NCBI GenBank assembly: GCA_017473335.1
Contig: JAFULN010000006.1
Coordinates: 1 to 32,648, forward strand
Source of the DNA: Erysipelotrichaceae bacterium
GTDB taxonomy: Bacteria > Bacillota_I > Bacilli_A > Erysipelotrichales > Erysipelotrichaceae
Direction: 5' to 3'
Length of the DNA: 32,648 nt
Part shown: positions 9,000 through 16,362 of the stretch, piece by piece
How the letters are laid out: every line of letters starts with the position of its first letter
Numbering within the stretch: the stretch's first letter is position 1
Notes under the pieces: model-generated
Told to the model about the DNA's origin: nothing
Seen by the model: the letters and a program-made list of their open reading frames with translations, nothing else
Database searches by the model: none
Program-made: the position numbers and the translations under genes

Positions 9000-9585
9000 T
9001 TATCCAAAAATTAATGTTAATACGAAGAATAACAGAATTGAACAAATACCCTGAACCAGAGTTGTCATTGTCTGAGTCTTGTAACCCTGATCTGGAGTCA
9101 TACCGCCAAGTTAGTAACAACCCAGAAATAAGAGTCGTTTGCGTGAGATACGGTCATCGCACCAGCACCAATGGCCATAACACACAGTACAGACATGATT
9201 GTAGAATCCATACCCAAAGGAGCCATAAGTGGAGCCATGATACCTGCAGTTGTAGTAATCGCAACAGTAGAAGAACCCTGTGCAGACTTCAGAATTGCAG
9301 CTAGCAGGAATGGGAAGAAAATACCGATAGACTGCAGTACATCTGCCTGTTCAGTAATGAATGCTACTAAGCTTGTAGAAGAGATGATAACGATACCAAT
9401 ACTTGTAAATGTACCAGAGAAACCATTACCGATAACCCCAGCGATGTCTGTTACAGGAATTCCCCCAATAATTCCTAATACGGTTGATACTAAAAGAATG
9501 GATAGGAATGGATGAATTTTGAAATCATGAAGATCATCACAACGATGGCAAGGATAAACACGATTACAAATGGAATGCCTGTTAT
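9000..9585 (-). pseudogene. Decayed GntP-family sugar-acid permease
   Basis: The minus strand behind GGAGG (9593-9597) reads ATA-ACA-GGC where ATG would be expected. It continues TGIPFVIVFILAIVVMIF, a GntP-family N-terminus, then shifts frame near 9517 into KIHPFLSILLVSTVLGIIGG. A block of roughly half the normal ~440 residues is missing. The C-terminal part (ILKSAQGSSTVAITTTAGIM, then SHANDSYFWVVTNL) is recognisable, followed by a second frameshift near 9110 into GGMTPDQGYKTQT and a normal ending LFFVLTLIFG. So there are at least four lesions: lost start, two frameshifts and an internal deletion. GntP proteins import gluconate, glycerate and related acids; the adjacent glycerate kinase suggests glycerate. 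Confidence 0.88.
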
Positions 9586-9606
9586 AAAACTGCCTCCTTA
9601 ATATAT

Positions 9607-9641
9607 ATTATATTTGGCTTTAATCAGAGAGAAGTCTCTCT
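9607..9641 (-). promoter_or_regulatory. Promoter with palindromic operator, permease/kinase operon
   Basis: On the minus strand TATAAT (9612-9607) is a perfect -10. A palindrome, AGAGAGA-AG-TCTCTCT (9626-9641), covers the -35 position, where a repressor or activator would bind. The -35 hexamer itself is poor, which fits an activated or tightly controlled promoter. Confidence 0.5.
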
Positions 9642-9672
9642 ATTTAGCTTAAGCGTATCACTTTCAAGATGG

Positions 9673-9690
9673 AATGTAAAGGCTTACATT
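9673..9690 (-). promoter_or_regulatory. cre-like catabolite-repression site
   Basis: TGTAAAGGCTTACA (9675-9688) matches the cre consensus TGWAANCGNTNWCA at 13 of 14 positions (G for C in the core) and is extended to AATGTAA/TTACATT. It lies upstream of the permease-kinase promoter and could also serve the divergent gene at 9808. Confidence 0.5.
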
Positions 9691-9807
9691 TGGCTCTTTG
9701 ACAAATCTAGAGGCTTCATAAAAGAAGAAAAAGTGATTGAAAAAATAAGACTATAAGCACAAATACAATGAATGTGATACAATAAAAATAATTAAGAGGA
9801 TATAAGT

Positions 9808-10221
9808 ATGGCAAAAAAAGAAGAACTGAATATTGATCTGGATGATGTAGTAAAATCGGCAAAAAAATTTGTTAAAGCTGGCAAGCTTGATGATTTGGCA
9901 GAAGCTTGGATTGATAATAAAGAAAAGGCAGAAAAACCAAATCAGCTAGTCAATTTATTAGGTCAGGTTGGAGAGTTTATTAAAGAAAATGACATTGAAG
10001 ATAAGCTGGAAGATTTGTTGACAGAAGAAACTTCAACAAAAAAGAAGACTTCGACAAAGAAAAAAAGCACTTCAAAAAAGAGTACAACGAAGAAATCAAC
10101 ATCATCTACAAAGAAAACAACTACGAAAAAGAAAAGTACTTCGACAAAGAAAACGACTACCAAAAAAACAGCTGCGAAAAAATCAACAACAAAAAAGAAG
10201 ACGACAAAAAAATCATCATAA
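9808..10221 (+). CDS. Histone-H1-like protein with Lys/Thr/Ser-rich tail
   Basis: The 137-aa product has two parts. Residues 1 to about 72 form an acidic, helical domain (ELNIDLDDVVKSAKKFVKAG through IKENDIEDKLEDLL). Residues 73-137 are a low-complexity basic tail made almost only of K, T and S, with KK dipeptides spaced like repeats of TTKKxS. Tails of this type bind DNA or RNA without sequence specificity, as in bacterial H1-like proteins. The charge contrast between head and tail suggests the head mediates oligomers or partner contacts. GAGGATA precedes the ATG. A single gene with a strong bidirectional terminator. Function is inferred from composition only. Confidence 0.82.
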   Translation: MAKKEELNIDLDDVVKSAKKFVKAGKLDDLAEAWIDNKEKAEKPNQLVNLLGQVGEFIKENDIEDKLEDLLTEETSTKKKTSTKKKSTSKKSTTKKSTSSTKKTTTKKKSTSTKKTTTKKTAAKKSTTKKKTTKKSS

Positions 10222-10252
10222 AAATGGACATTCTCATGAATGTCCATTTTCT
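10221..10252. terminator. Bidirectional intrinsic terminator
   Basis: A perfect 13-bp stem, AAAATGGACATTC (10221-10233) with GAATGTCCATTTT (10238-10250), lies between convergent genes and has T-runs on both strands. Confidence 0.9.
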
Positions 10253-10854
10253 TACTTATTGAGTTTTGCTTTGTGTAAAATCCATGTTCCTGCAAGGAAA
10301 GCGCCCTGAGAAACAATGTTTGTGCATTGTGCAAGCCAGTGCATTGAAGAAGAATCATCAAACTTAGCACTGAGATATCCCATGCCAAGCATAAAGATGA
10401 ATGCAACCACAAACATCACTGCTGCAGATTTCTTTTTCATCTGAAGAGATTTTACAAACAGCATTCCCTGAGTACCTGCACATCCAATAATCTGAAGAAT
10501 CACAAATGGCATATTGGATGTGAATACAGGTACAACAGTAAGTAGCTTATTGTTGAAGGACTTGCTGCAAATACCTGTTAAAGAAAGAAAAACGAGTAAA
10601 AATCCAATTCCTGACAATGGGAAGAAACTGAAATCTAGTGCAGGATAATCACAGATATTTAGTGCATATAGAATCTTCCATGTAGCCTTTAATAATCCAC
10701 CAACAAAGACCATCATAGAACCAGATGCAAGAAGTGTATACTTTGTTTTAGAAAGCTTATTGTAAAAATCATTTTGAAGAAGGATGGCAGCGATAAAGAA
10801 CAGGACAACAGGAATGAAGTCCACAATGGCCATCGTTACAGTAATTTCATTCAT
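10252..10854 (-). CDS. Polytopic membrane protein, function unknown
   Basis: This 200-aa protein has about six hydrophobic segments, for example FIPVVLFFIAAILLQ (12-26), TLLASGSMMVFVGGLL (40-55), GIGFLLVFLSLTGI (82-95), VPVFTSNMPFVILQIIG (107-123), AAVMFVVAFIFMLGMGYLSA (144-163) and a last one near 175-192. No charged signature, metal site or known transporter motif is visible. The ATG at 10854 is a plausible start, with a weak GGGGA further upstream. It is only 20 bases downstream of the flavin-reductase-like gene on the same strand and may be co-transcribed with it. I do not recognise the family. Confidence 0.75.
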   Translation of the reverse strand: MNEITVTMAIVDFIPVVLFFIAAILLQNDFYNKLSKTKYTLLASGSMMVFVGGLLKATWKILYALNICDYPALDFSFFPLSGIGFLLVFLSLTGICSKSFNNKLLTVVPVFTSNMPFVILQIIGCAGTQGMLFVKSLQMKKKSAAVMFVVAFIFMLGMGYLSAKFDDSSSMHWLAQCTNIVSQGAFLAGTWILHKAKLNK

Positions 10855-10874
10855 AATCTTCTATCCCCAAAAGA

Positions 10875-11810
10875 TTATTTTCCTGCCTTTTCCTGTTTAC
10901 GCTTGTCATTAATGATTTTGACATGTTCAGCAGTAATCAGGGTAACATTGTTTTCTTTAGCCCAGTCGATACATCCATTTAAAACTGTTTTTAAGAATGG
11001 ACGAGGTACTTTTATAAAGTTCTGAAGGGCTTCATCTGTGAACTTGATAGTATCATGACATCTATCTGCTGCATAGCGAATAGAAGAAAGGTCAATTTCC
11101 TTTGGTGCAGGAATTGGTTCTGCAATTGGCTTTTTAAAGCGTGGGAACTGAGTATACCAGAAATTTGTAGAATCACGATATCCATAATCTACAGGAACTG
11201 GAGGGAAATCTTTCTTTGTAACGCCATTGACAATCGCATTATAATATTTTTCTTTCATCAGAATCTTATCAATGTTCAAGATGAAATGTGCACCATATTT
11301 GGATGTAATACCATTAAAATCATTGTATGGTCCAGGATGACCATCATCAATGTCTTCTACATTAAATCTAGATGCGTTTTCTAGCGCTGAATCCCATGTG
11401 CATTCAAAGACCTGATAGGCATCACTCATGACTTGTGGACGAGCAGGATCTTTAGGGTCTGCGATACCATCTTCCATTTTGAACTTTAAATCTCCCATTT
11501 TATCACTGGATGGTCCTGGGAAGCCAAGACGTACAGCTTCTTTGAAAGTTTCTTTTTCATCTGTAATGAAGTTGATGGCACATTTTCCTGTTCTTAACAG
11601 GTTCATAGCTGTATTGGAAGTGTTTCTGCATTCCAAAAGCATCGCATAGCGTGATTTACCTGCTATATAATAAGGAAAGCACAGTGAATAGGTTCCAATG
11701 TTTAAACTGCCATCAGGATTCACTGTACTGATGCACACAGTAGGCATTGGGAAGAAAGAAGAAGTTTGATAAAAGTTATCTACAATTCGTAAATCTTTAA
11801 AACTGCTCAT
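10875..11810 (-). CDS. Flavin-reductase-like protein with C-terminal PCP_red-like domain
   Basis: The 311-aa product begins with an FMN-binding split-barrel domain of the flavoredoxin type (residues about 1-200): PMPTVCISTVNPDGSLNIGT, then YAMLLECRNTSNTAMNLLRT and KCAINFITDE. The C-terminal 60 residues (FTDEALQNFIKVPRPFLKTV, then NNVTLITAEHVKII) resemble the PCP_red module found at the end of light-independent protochlorophyllide reductase subunits and in some small redox proteins. I choose the ATG at 11810 because AAAGGAA lies seven bases upstream; the reading frame continues to 11996 without ribosome-site support. It is divergent from the lactate dehydrogenase operon. Substrate unknown; an NAD(P)H or ferredoxin-linked flavin role is inferred. 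Confidence 0.78.
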   Translation of the reverse strand: MSSFKDLRIVDNFYQTSSFFPMPTVCISTVNPDGSLNIGTYSLCFPYYIAGKSRYAMLLECRNTSNTAMNLLRTGKCAINFITDEKETFKEAVRLGFPGPSSDKMGDLKFKMEDGIADPKDPARPQVMSDAYQVFECTWDSALENASRFNVEDIDDGHPGPYNDFNGITSKYGAHFILNIDKILMKEKYYNAIVNGVTKKDFPPVPVDYGYRDSTNFWYTQFPRFKKPIAEPIPAPKEIDLSSIRYAADRCHDTIKFTDEALQNFIKVPRPFLKTVLNGCIDWAKENNVTLITAEHVKIINDKRKQEKAGK

Positions 11811-11908
11811 AATCATTTCCTTTCTAAAGAGATATATTATAGATGGATTGTAAACATAAAAGTAGATAATGTCAACAGATACGTGAAAAAACAAACAAAG
11901 CACATTTA

Positions 11909-11922
11909 TGAAAGCGGTTTCT
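11909..11922 (+). promoter_or_regulatory. cre box (CcpA) over the lactate dehydrogenase promoter
   Basis: TGAAAGCGGTTTCT matches TGWAANCGNTNWCA at 13 of 14 positions and covers the -35 region of the promoter below. CcpA bound there would block transcription when preferred sugars are present. Confidence 0.65.
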
Positions 11923-11937
11923 TTCTTAAATTGTGAA

Positions 11938-11946
11938 TGATATAAT
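11938..11946 (+). promoter_or_regulatory. Extended -10 promoter of the etf-lactate dehydrogenase operon
   Basis: TGATATAAT is a perfect extended -10 (TGn plus TATAAT at 11941-11946). The -35 hexamer at 17 bp (TTTCTT) is poor. The start codon is 53 bases downstream. Confidence 0.7.
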
Positions 11947-11998
11947 GACTCTATAGAAAAAGATTGAGTGGAATCAAGAAGGTTTAGGAGGAACAATC

Positions 11999-12799
11999 AT
12001 GAGAATAGTAGTGTGTGTCAAACAGGTGCCTGATACACAGAAAGTTCAGGTCGATCCTGTTACAGGAGTACTAATTCGTAATGGCATTGAAACAAAGATG
12101 AATCCGTATGATTTGTATGCGTTGGAAACTGCATTAAGAATCAAAGAAAAAACAGGGGCAGAAATTGATGTGATTACTATGGGGCCTGATGCAGCAAAGG
12201 CTGTGCTTTATGAGGCAATGGCTTTAGGTGCAGATGATGCATGGCTGATGAGTGACAGACGTTTTGCAGGTGCAGATGTTTTAGCAACTTCTTTTACATT
12301 GGCACAGGGAATTAAGACGATTGGTGATGTAGATTTGATTCTGTGTGGGAAACAGACCACAGATGGAGATACAGCACAGGTAGGTCCAGCCATTGGTGAA
12401 GTACTCAAGATACCCCATGTCAGCTGGGTAAGAAAACTGATGGATGCAGATGAAAAAGGTCTTACTGTACAGCAGGAAATGATGGATTCAGTTGCGGATG
12501 TACGATTGAATTATCCTTGTTTATTGACTGTAGAAAAAGGGATTTTTGAACCAGGATTGCCATCTTATTTAAAGATGAAAGAGGCGAAGAAAAAAGACAT
12601 TCACCTATTAAATATGGATAAGTGCGAATGCCGTGATGCAAAACGTTATGGTTTAAGTGGTTCTCCTACTCAGGTAGAAAAGATTTTTGAACCAACCTAT
12701 GATTTAGAATCTGTACGTTTAGAAGGTTCAACAGAAGAAAATGCAGCTGCATTGTTTGTGAAACTGCAGGAAATGAAAGTCATTGAAGGAGGGAAATAA
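11999..12799 (+). CDS. lctB: Electron transfer flavoprotein beta subunit of lactate dehydrogenase complex
   Basis: The 266-aa protein is EtfB. It starts MRIVVCVKQVPDTQKVQVDP and carries the nucleotide-site loop GKQTTDGDTAQVGPAIGEVL and the interface helix LPSYLKMKEAKKKDI. In bifurcating Etf complexes this subunit holds the FAD that splits electron pairs and binds NAD. The gene order EtfB, EtfA with extra ferredoxin domain, FAD lactate dehydrogenase is that of lctBCD of Acetobacterium woodii, where NAD-dependent lactate oxidation is driven by simultaneous ferredoxin oxidation. TAGGAGGA precedes the ATG. EtfA follows after two bases. A role in fatty-acid oxidation is unlikely because no acyl-CoA dehydrogenase is nearby. 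The symbol is assigned by this analogy. Confidence 0.9.
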   Translation: MRIVVCVKQVPDTQKVQVDPVTGVLIRNGIETKMNPYDLYALETALRIKEKTGAEIDVITMGPDAAKAVLYEAMALGADDAWLMSDRRFAGADVLATSFTLAQGIKTIGDVDLILCGKQTTDGDTAQVGPAIGEVLKIPHVSWVRKLMDADEKGLTVQQEMMDSVADVRLNYPCLLTVEKGIFEPGLPSYLKMKEAKKKDIHLLNMDKCECRDAKRYGLSGSPTQVEKIFEPTYDLESVRLEGSTEENAAALFVKLQEMKVIEGGK

Positions 12800-12801
12800 G
12801 C

Positions 12802-13989
12802 ATGGCACAGTTAGTAATTGATCATGAAAAGTGCATTCAGTGTGAACTGTGTGTTGCACAATGTCCTTTCTCTGCAATGAGTATTGTAAATGGAAAAGTA
12901 GAAACCAATGCAGCTTGTAAAATGTGCCGTATTTGTGTGAAAAACTGTCCAGTCGGTGCAATTACAGTAGAAGAAGAAAAGATAGTAGAAATTGATAAGA
13001 GCTTGTGGCAGGATATTCTGGTGTATGTGGAACATGACAATGAATCCATTCATCCAGTCAGCTATGAATTGATTGGAAAAGCACTAGAGCTGGCAAAACC
13101 TGTCAATATGAAAGTAGCTGCTTTGATGGCTGGTAAAAATATCAAAGAACTGGCACAGGATTTGTTGTACAGCGGTGTTGATCGTGTGTATCTGTATGAA
13201 GATGACTCATTAGAAACATTTAGAGTAGATAGTTTTGCGAATGTATTTGAAGACTGCATCAACAAGATGAAGCCATCTGTATGTTTAGTCGGTGCTACAA
13301 CAACAGGACGTTCTTTAGCACCACGCGTTGCGGTACGTTTCCAGACAGGATTGACTGCCGACTGCACATCGCTTGAAATGCGTGAAAATACAGATTTGGT
13401 ACAGATTCGTCCAGCATTTGGCGGAAATATCATGGCAAAGATTATCAATACAAAATGCCGTCCACAGTTTGCCACCGTACGCTATAAAGTCATGAATGCT
13501 CCTGAAATGCTGAAAGAAAAACAGGGACGTATCATTGAATGTGAAGTGACTGATGAAATGAAGCTTTCAGGTATTGAAATTTTGAAAGTAGAAAAGAAAG
13601 CGAAAGTTTCCAGTATTGAGGAAGCTGAAATTCTGGTGGTTGCAGGTTCTGCCATTAAAGATGAAAAAGGCATGGACATGATTCGTGAATTTGCATCTTT
13701 ATTAAATGCCTCTGTTGCAGTGACTCGTCCAATGGTTGAAAAGGGATTAGGTCATGTCAATCAGCAGATTGGACTTTCTGGACGTACAGTAAAGCCTAAA
13801 CTGATTATTACTTGTGGTGTCAGTGGTGCAATTCAGTTTACTGCAGGGATGAAAAACAGTGAAATGATTGTTGCGATCAATTCTGATCCAAATGCACCTA
13901 TCTTTGAGCTGGCACATTATGCAGTTGTTGATGATATTTATGCATTGCTTCCAAAACTGATGGAAGCTATCAAGGAGGGACAAGCATGA
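12802..13989 (+). CDS. lctC: Electron transfer flavoprotein alpha subunit with N-terminal ferredoxin domain
   Basis: The 395-aa protein fuses a 2[4Fe-4S] ferredoxin domain (C11, C14, C17, C21 and C39, C42, C45, C49) to a standard EtfA. In the C-terminal FAD domain the hallmark is VEKGLGHVNQQIGLSGRTVK followed by CGVSGAIQFTAGM and IVAINSDPNAPIFELAHY. The extra ferredoxin domain is characteristic of Etf partners of lactate dehydrogenase and some caffeyl-CoA reductases, and gives the route for ferredoxin electrons. GGAGGGAAATAAGC precedes the ATG at two bases from the EtfB stop, and the stop overlaps the next gene by four bases. These are signs of tight translational coupling in one complex. Confidence 0.93.
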   Translation: MAQLVIDHEKCIQCELCVAQCPFSAMSIVNGKVETNAACKMCRICVKNCPVGAITVEEEKIVEIDKSLWQDILVYVEHDNESIHPVSYELIGKALELAKPVNMKVAALMAGKNIKELAQDLLYSGVDRVYLYEDDSLETFRVDSFANVFEDCINKMKPSVCLVGATTTGRSLAPRVAVRFQTGLTADCTSLEMRENTDLVQIRPAFGGNIMAKIINTKCRPQFATVRYKVMNAPEMLKEKQGRIIECEVTDEMKLSGIEILKVEKKAKVSSIEEAEILVVAGSAIKDEKGMDMIREFASLLNASVAVTRPMVEKGLGHVNQQIGLSGRTVKPKLIITCGVSGAIQFTAGMKNSEMIVAINSDPNAPIFELAHYAVVDDIYALLPKLMEAIKEGQA

Positions 13990-15389
13990 GACCTTATAAA
14001 AAAATAGATGCTGAAGATATTGCCGTATTAAGAACGTTTGTTCCAAAAGAGCGTTTCTTTGTGGAAGATGAAATTCATCCTGATTATGCGCATGATGAAA
14101 TGATGATTTATGGCAAGAAAGAACCTGATGTTGTGATACAGATCAAAAGTGCTGATGAAGCATCTAAGATTATGAAATATGCATCAGAACATAACATTGC
14201 AGTTACACCAAGAGGTGCAGGTACTGGACTTTGTGGAGGATGTGTTCCTCTGTATGGCGGTATTGTGATCAATACATCACTAATGAATCAGATTCTTGAA
14301 ATTGATCCTGATACAATGAGTATTACCTTAGAACCTGGTGTGCTGCTCATGGAAGTACAGGAAGCTGTAAAAGCAGCAGGATTTTTGTATGCACCAGATC
14401 CAGGTGAAAAGAGTGCAACAGTTGGCGGAAATGTCATGACCAATGCAGGGGGCATGCGTGCAGTAAAATATGGTGTGACTCGTGACTATGTCAGAGGCAT
14501 GCAGGTCGTAACACCAGAAGGTGAGATTTTAGAACTTGGCGGTAAAGTCGCAAAGAATTCCAGTGGATATAGTCTGCTTCATTTGATGGTAGGTTCTGAA
14601 GGTACATTAGGGGTTGTGACAAGAATTACGATGAAGATTCTTCCTTCACCAAAGAAGATGACAAGTTTACTGATTCCATTTGATTCACTCTCTGCTGCAT
14701 TAAAGACAGTACCTGAAATCATGAAATTGCCTGAAGTGGCAACAACCATTGAATTTATGGAAAAAGAAGTACTGGATGATGCACAGGAATATCTGGGAAA
14801 AGAATTCCCAAATCGTAATTATCCGGCTTATCTGATTGTTTCCTACAGTGGAAACTCTCAGCAGCATATTGAATCCATGCTGGATATGGCATCAAAAACT
14901 GCAATGGAAAATGGTGCACTAGATGTTTTCCTATCAGATACTCAAGAACGTCAGGAAACCATATGGAATGCACGTGGTGCTTTCCTTGAAGCTATCAAAA
15001 ATAGTACAACTGAAATGGATGAATGTGATGTTGTATTAAATATTGATAAGGTTGCTGAATTTGTAGAATATACAAGAGAATGTTCAAAGAAATACAATGT
15101 TCGTATTCGCAGCTTTGGTCATGCAGGAGATGGCAATCTGCATGTTTATATCTGTAAGGATAATCTGGATGATGAAACATGGAATACTGTTGTAGAAGAA
15201 GTCATGAATGGCTTCTATGCAAAGGCAAGAGCGTTAAATGGTCAGGTTTCTGGGGAACATGGCATTGGACATGCGAAGAAGAAATATCTGGAAGAATCTG
15301 TGGGTGCTTCACAGATGAACTTGATGAAGAAAATCAAGCGTGTCTTTGACCCACAGGGAATCTTAAATCCTGGAAAAATTGTCGATTAA
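13986..15389 (+). CDS. lctD: FAD-dependent lactate dehydrogenase (GlcD/LctD type)
   Basis: The 467-aa flavoprotein belongs to the FAD-binding PCMH family of 2-hydroxyacid dehydrogenases. The FAD site is in VTPRGAGTGLCGGCVPLYGG and PDPGEKSATVGGNVMTNAGG; GSEGTLGVVTRITMKI follows. The C-terminal FAD-oxidase-C domain contains RSFGHAGDGNLHVYI and SGEHGIGHAKKKYLEE, whose histidines bind the substrate or a metal. It oxidises lactate to pyruvate and passes electrons to the Etf subunits; the reverse direction is possible. Glycolate or 2-hydroxyglutarate cannot be excluded from sequence alone, but the Etf with ferredoxin domain favours lactate. The start overlaps the EtfA stop (ATGA). No lactate permease or racemase is adjacent, unlike A. 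woodii. Confidence 0.9.
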   Translation: MRPYKKIDAEDIAVLRTFVPKERFFVEDEIHPDYAHDEMMIYGKKEPDVVIQIKSADEASKIMKYASEHNIAVTPRGAGTGLCGGCVPLYGGIVINTSLMNQILEIDPDTMSITLEPGVLLMEVQEAVKAAGFLYAPDPGEKSATVGGNVMTNAGGMRAVKYGVTRDYVRGMQVVTPEGEILELGGKVAKNSSGYSLLHLMVGSEGTLGVVTRITMKILPSPKKMTSLLIPFDSLSAALKTVPEIMKLPEVATTIEFMEKEVLDDAQEYLGKEFPNRNYPAYLIVSYSGNSQQHIESMLDMASKTAMENGALDVFLSDTQERQETIWNARGAFLEAIKNSTTEMDECDVVLNIDKVAEFVEYTRECSKKYNVRIRSFGHAGDGNLHVYICKDNLDDETWNTVVEEVMNGFYAKARALNGQVSGEHGIGHAKKKYLEESVGASQMNLMKKIKRVFDPQGILNPGKIVD

Positions 15390-15395
15390 CAACAA

Positions 15396-15425
15396 AGGCG
15401 ATGGATAAATTCCATCGCCTATTTA
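15396..15425. terminator. Bidirectional terminator between lctD and DUF606 gene
   Basis: AGGCGATGGA (15396-15405) pairs perfectly with TCCATCGCCT (15411-15420) and is followed by ATTTACTT. The stop codon of the convergent gene lies inside the stem. Confidence 0.85.
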
Positions 15426-15847
15426 CTTGATACTTTTTTATCGTAAAGGACTCCTAACAGAAGTACACTGATTCCAATCATTTTAGAAAGTGAGAAGGTA
15501 AAACCAAAGGCAAAGTCTAAGATGAAAGATGCAGTTAATTGTCCAATAAGAATCATGATTCCTGATTGAAATAGATTTAGTTTATGAAGTGAAGTCACAT
15601 TCAGAAAGAAGGCAATCACTCCAAAGACACCACCGAGATACAAAATGAGTGATGCATCCATAAGATGAGTACATCCTTCACGATATTGTGGGATAAAAAA
15701 TACTAGGATACTGGCACCAATAGAAGCTGTAATATAGTTCATTAGTGTACCACTGTTGTTTCCTAAGTGTTTGGTGGCCTGAAAACCTACAGTACGATTG
15801 ATTACGTTGAGGCATCCCATCAAAAAAGCACATAGATAATAAATCAT
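15419..15847 (-). CDS. DUF606/YdcZ-type DMT-superfamily membrane protein (subunit 2)
   Basis: The 142-aa protein has five hydrophobic segments and the short, glycine-containing helices of the DUF606 branch of the drug/metabolite transporter superfamily (YYLCAFLMGCLNVINRTVGF at the start, LILYLGGVFGVIAFFLNVTS in the middle, MIGISVLLLGVLYDKK at the end). AAAGG lies eight bases before the ATG. It follows its homologue by four bases. Half-size, five-TM proteins encoded in pairs usually form antiparallel heterodimers that export small hydrophobic cations or metabolites. No substrate is visible. Confidence 0.8.
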   Translation of the reverse strand: MIYYLCAFLMGCLNVINRTVGFQATKHLGNNSGTLMNYITASIGASILVFFIPQYREGCTHLMDASLILYLGGVFGVIAFFLNVTSLHKLNLFQSGIMILIGQLTASFILDFAFGFTFSLSKMIGISVLLLGVLYDKKVSSK

Positions 15848-15851
15848 AGGC

Positions 15852-16277
15852 TTAACCTTTAAACTGAATGATAAGAATTCCAGTTAATATCAATAGGATA
15901 CCTGGGATTCTTTTCATATTGAATGAATTTTGCTGGATGCCAAATAGTCCAAAGTGGTCCAAAATGATGGATAGAAAGACTTGACCGGCAATTGAAAAAC
16001 ACGTAAACAGGATATTTCCAATGTGAGATATCGTCCAGCTGGTAAAGCTCACCATCACAAGGCCAATCAAACCGCCAAGATAGAGAAACCATGGCATAGG
16101 TCCCCAGACGATTTTTTCTTTCTTGATAAGTTTGATGTAAGCCAGCATCACTGCTCCGCCAATCACATGAACGACAAGACTTGTGCCAAACATTCCAATT
16201 GTACCTGTGAGCTGCCCATTAAATGACTGCATGCAGGCTAAAAAGACACCTGATAAAAAGACATACAAATAAATCAT
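15852..16277 (-). CDS. DUF606/YdcZ-type DMT-superfamily membrane protein (subunit 1)
   Basis: This 141-aa homologue of the next gene has the same layout: IYLYVFLSGVFLACMQSFNG at the start, WFLYLGGLIGLVMVSFTSWT in the middle and GILLILTGILIIQ at the end. The reading frame extends upstream to 16343, but the ATG at 16277 has AGGAGAAAC immediately before it and aligns with the paralogue's start. Both proteins begin with MIYYL or MIYLY, so the pair arose by duplication. They share one promoter and are almost certainly one transporter. Confidence 0.82.
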   Translation of the reverse strand: MIYLYVFLSGVFLACMQSFNGQLTGTIGMFGTSLVVHVIGGAVMLAYIKLIKKEKIVWGPMPWFLYLGGLIGLVMVSFTSWTISHIGNILFTCFSIAGQVFLSIILDHFGLFGIQQNSFNMKRIPGILLILTGILIIQFKG

Positions 16278-16301
16278 AAGTTTCTCCTGAATGATGTTTT
16301 C

Positions 16302-16307
16302 ATTATA
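16302..16307 (-). promoter_or_regulatory. -10 of the DUF606 pair
   Basis: The minus strand reads TATAAT here, 25 bases before the ATG at 16277. The -35 hexamer (TTGCGT, 16330-16325) is weak at 17-bp spacing. Confidence 0.5.
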
Positions 16308-16331
16308 TCTTTCGATAAGTACTGACGCAAT

Positions 16332-16355
16332 AGAAAAGGACACATTTCAGTGTCC
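16332..16355 (-). terminator. Terminator of the DUF5714-ArsC gene
   Basis: On the minus strand GGACAC-TGAAAT-GTGTCC is followed by TTTTCT, just after the stop codon at 16363. Confidence 0.75.
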
Positions 16356-16362
16356 GGATAGA

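Noticed and set aside
9014..9515. Plus-strand reading frames of 96 and 114 codons
   Set aside because: They are antisense to the decayed permease, whose membrane-protein sequence can be followed on the minus strand through both frameshifts.
10875..11996. Longer start for the flavin-reductase-like gene at 11996
   Set aside because: The extra 62 residues have no ribosome site, lack family similarity, and would run through the promoter and cre box of the divergent operon. The ATG at 11810 has a good site.
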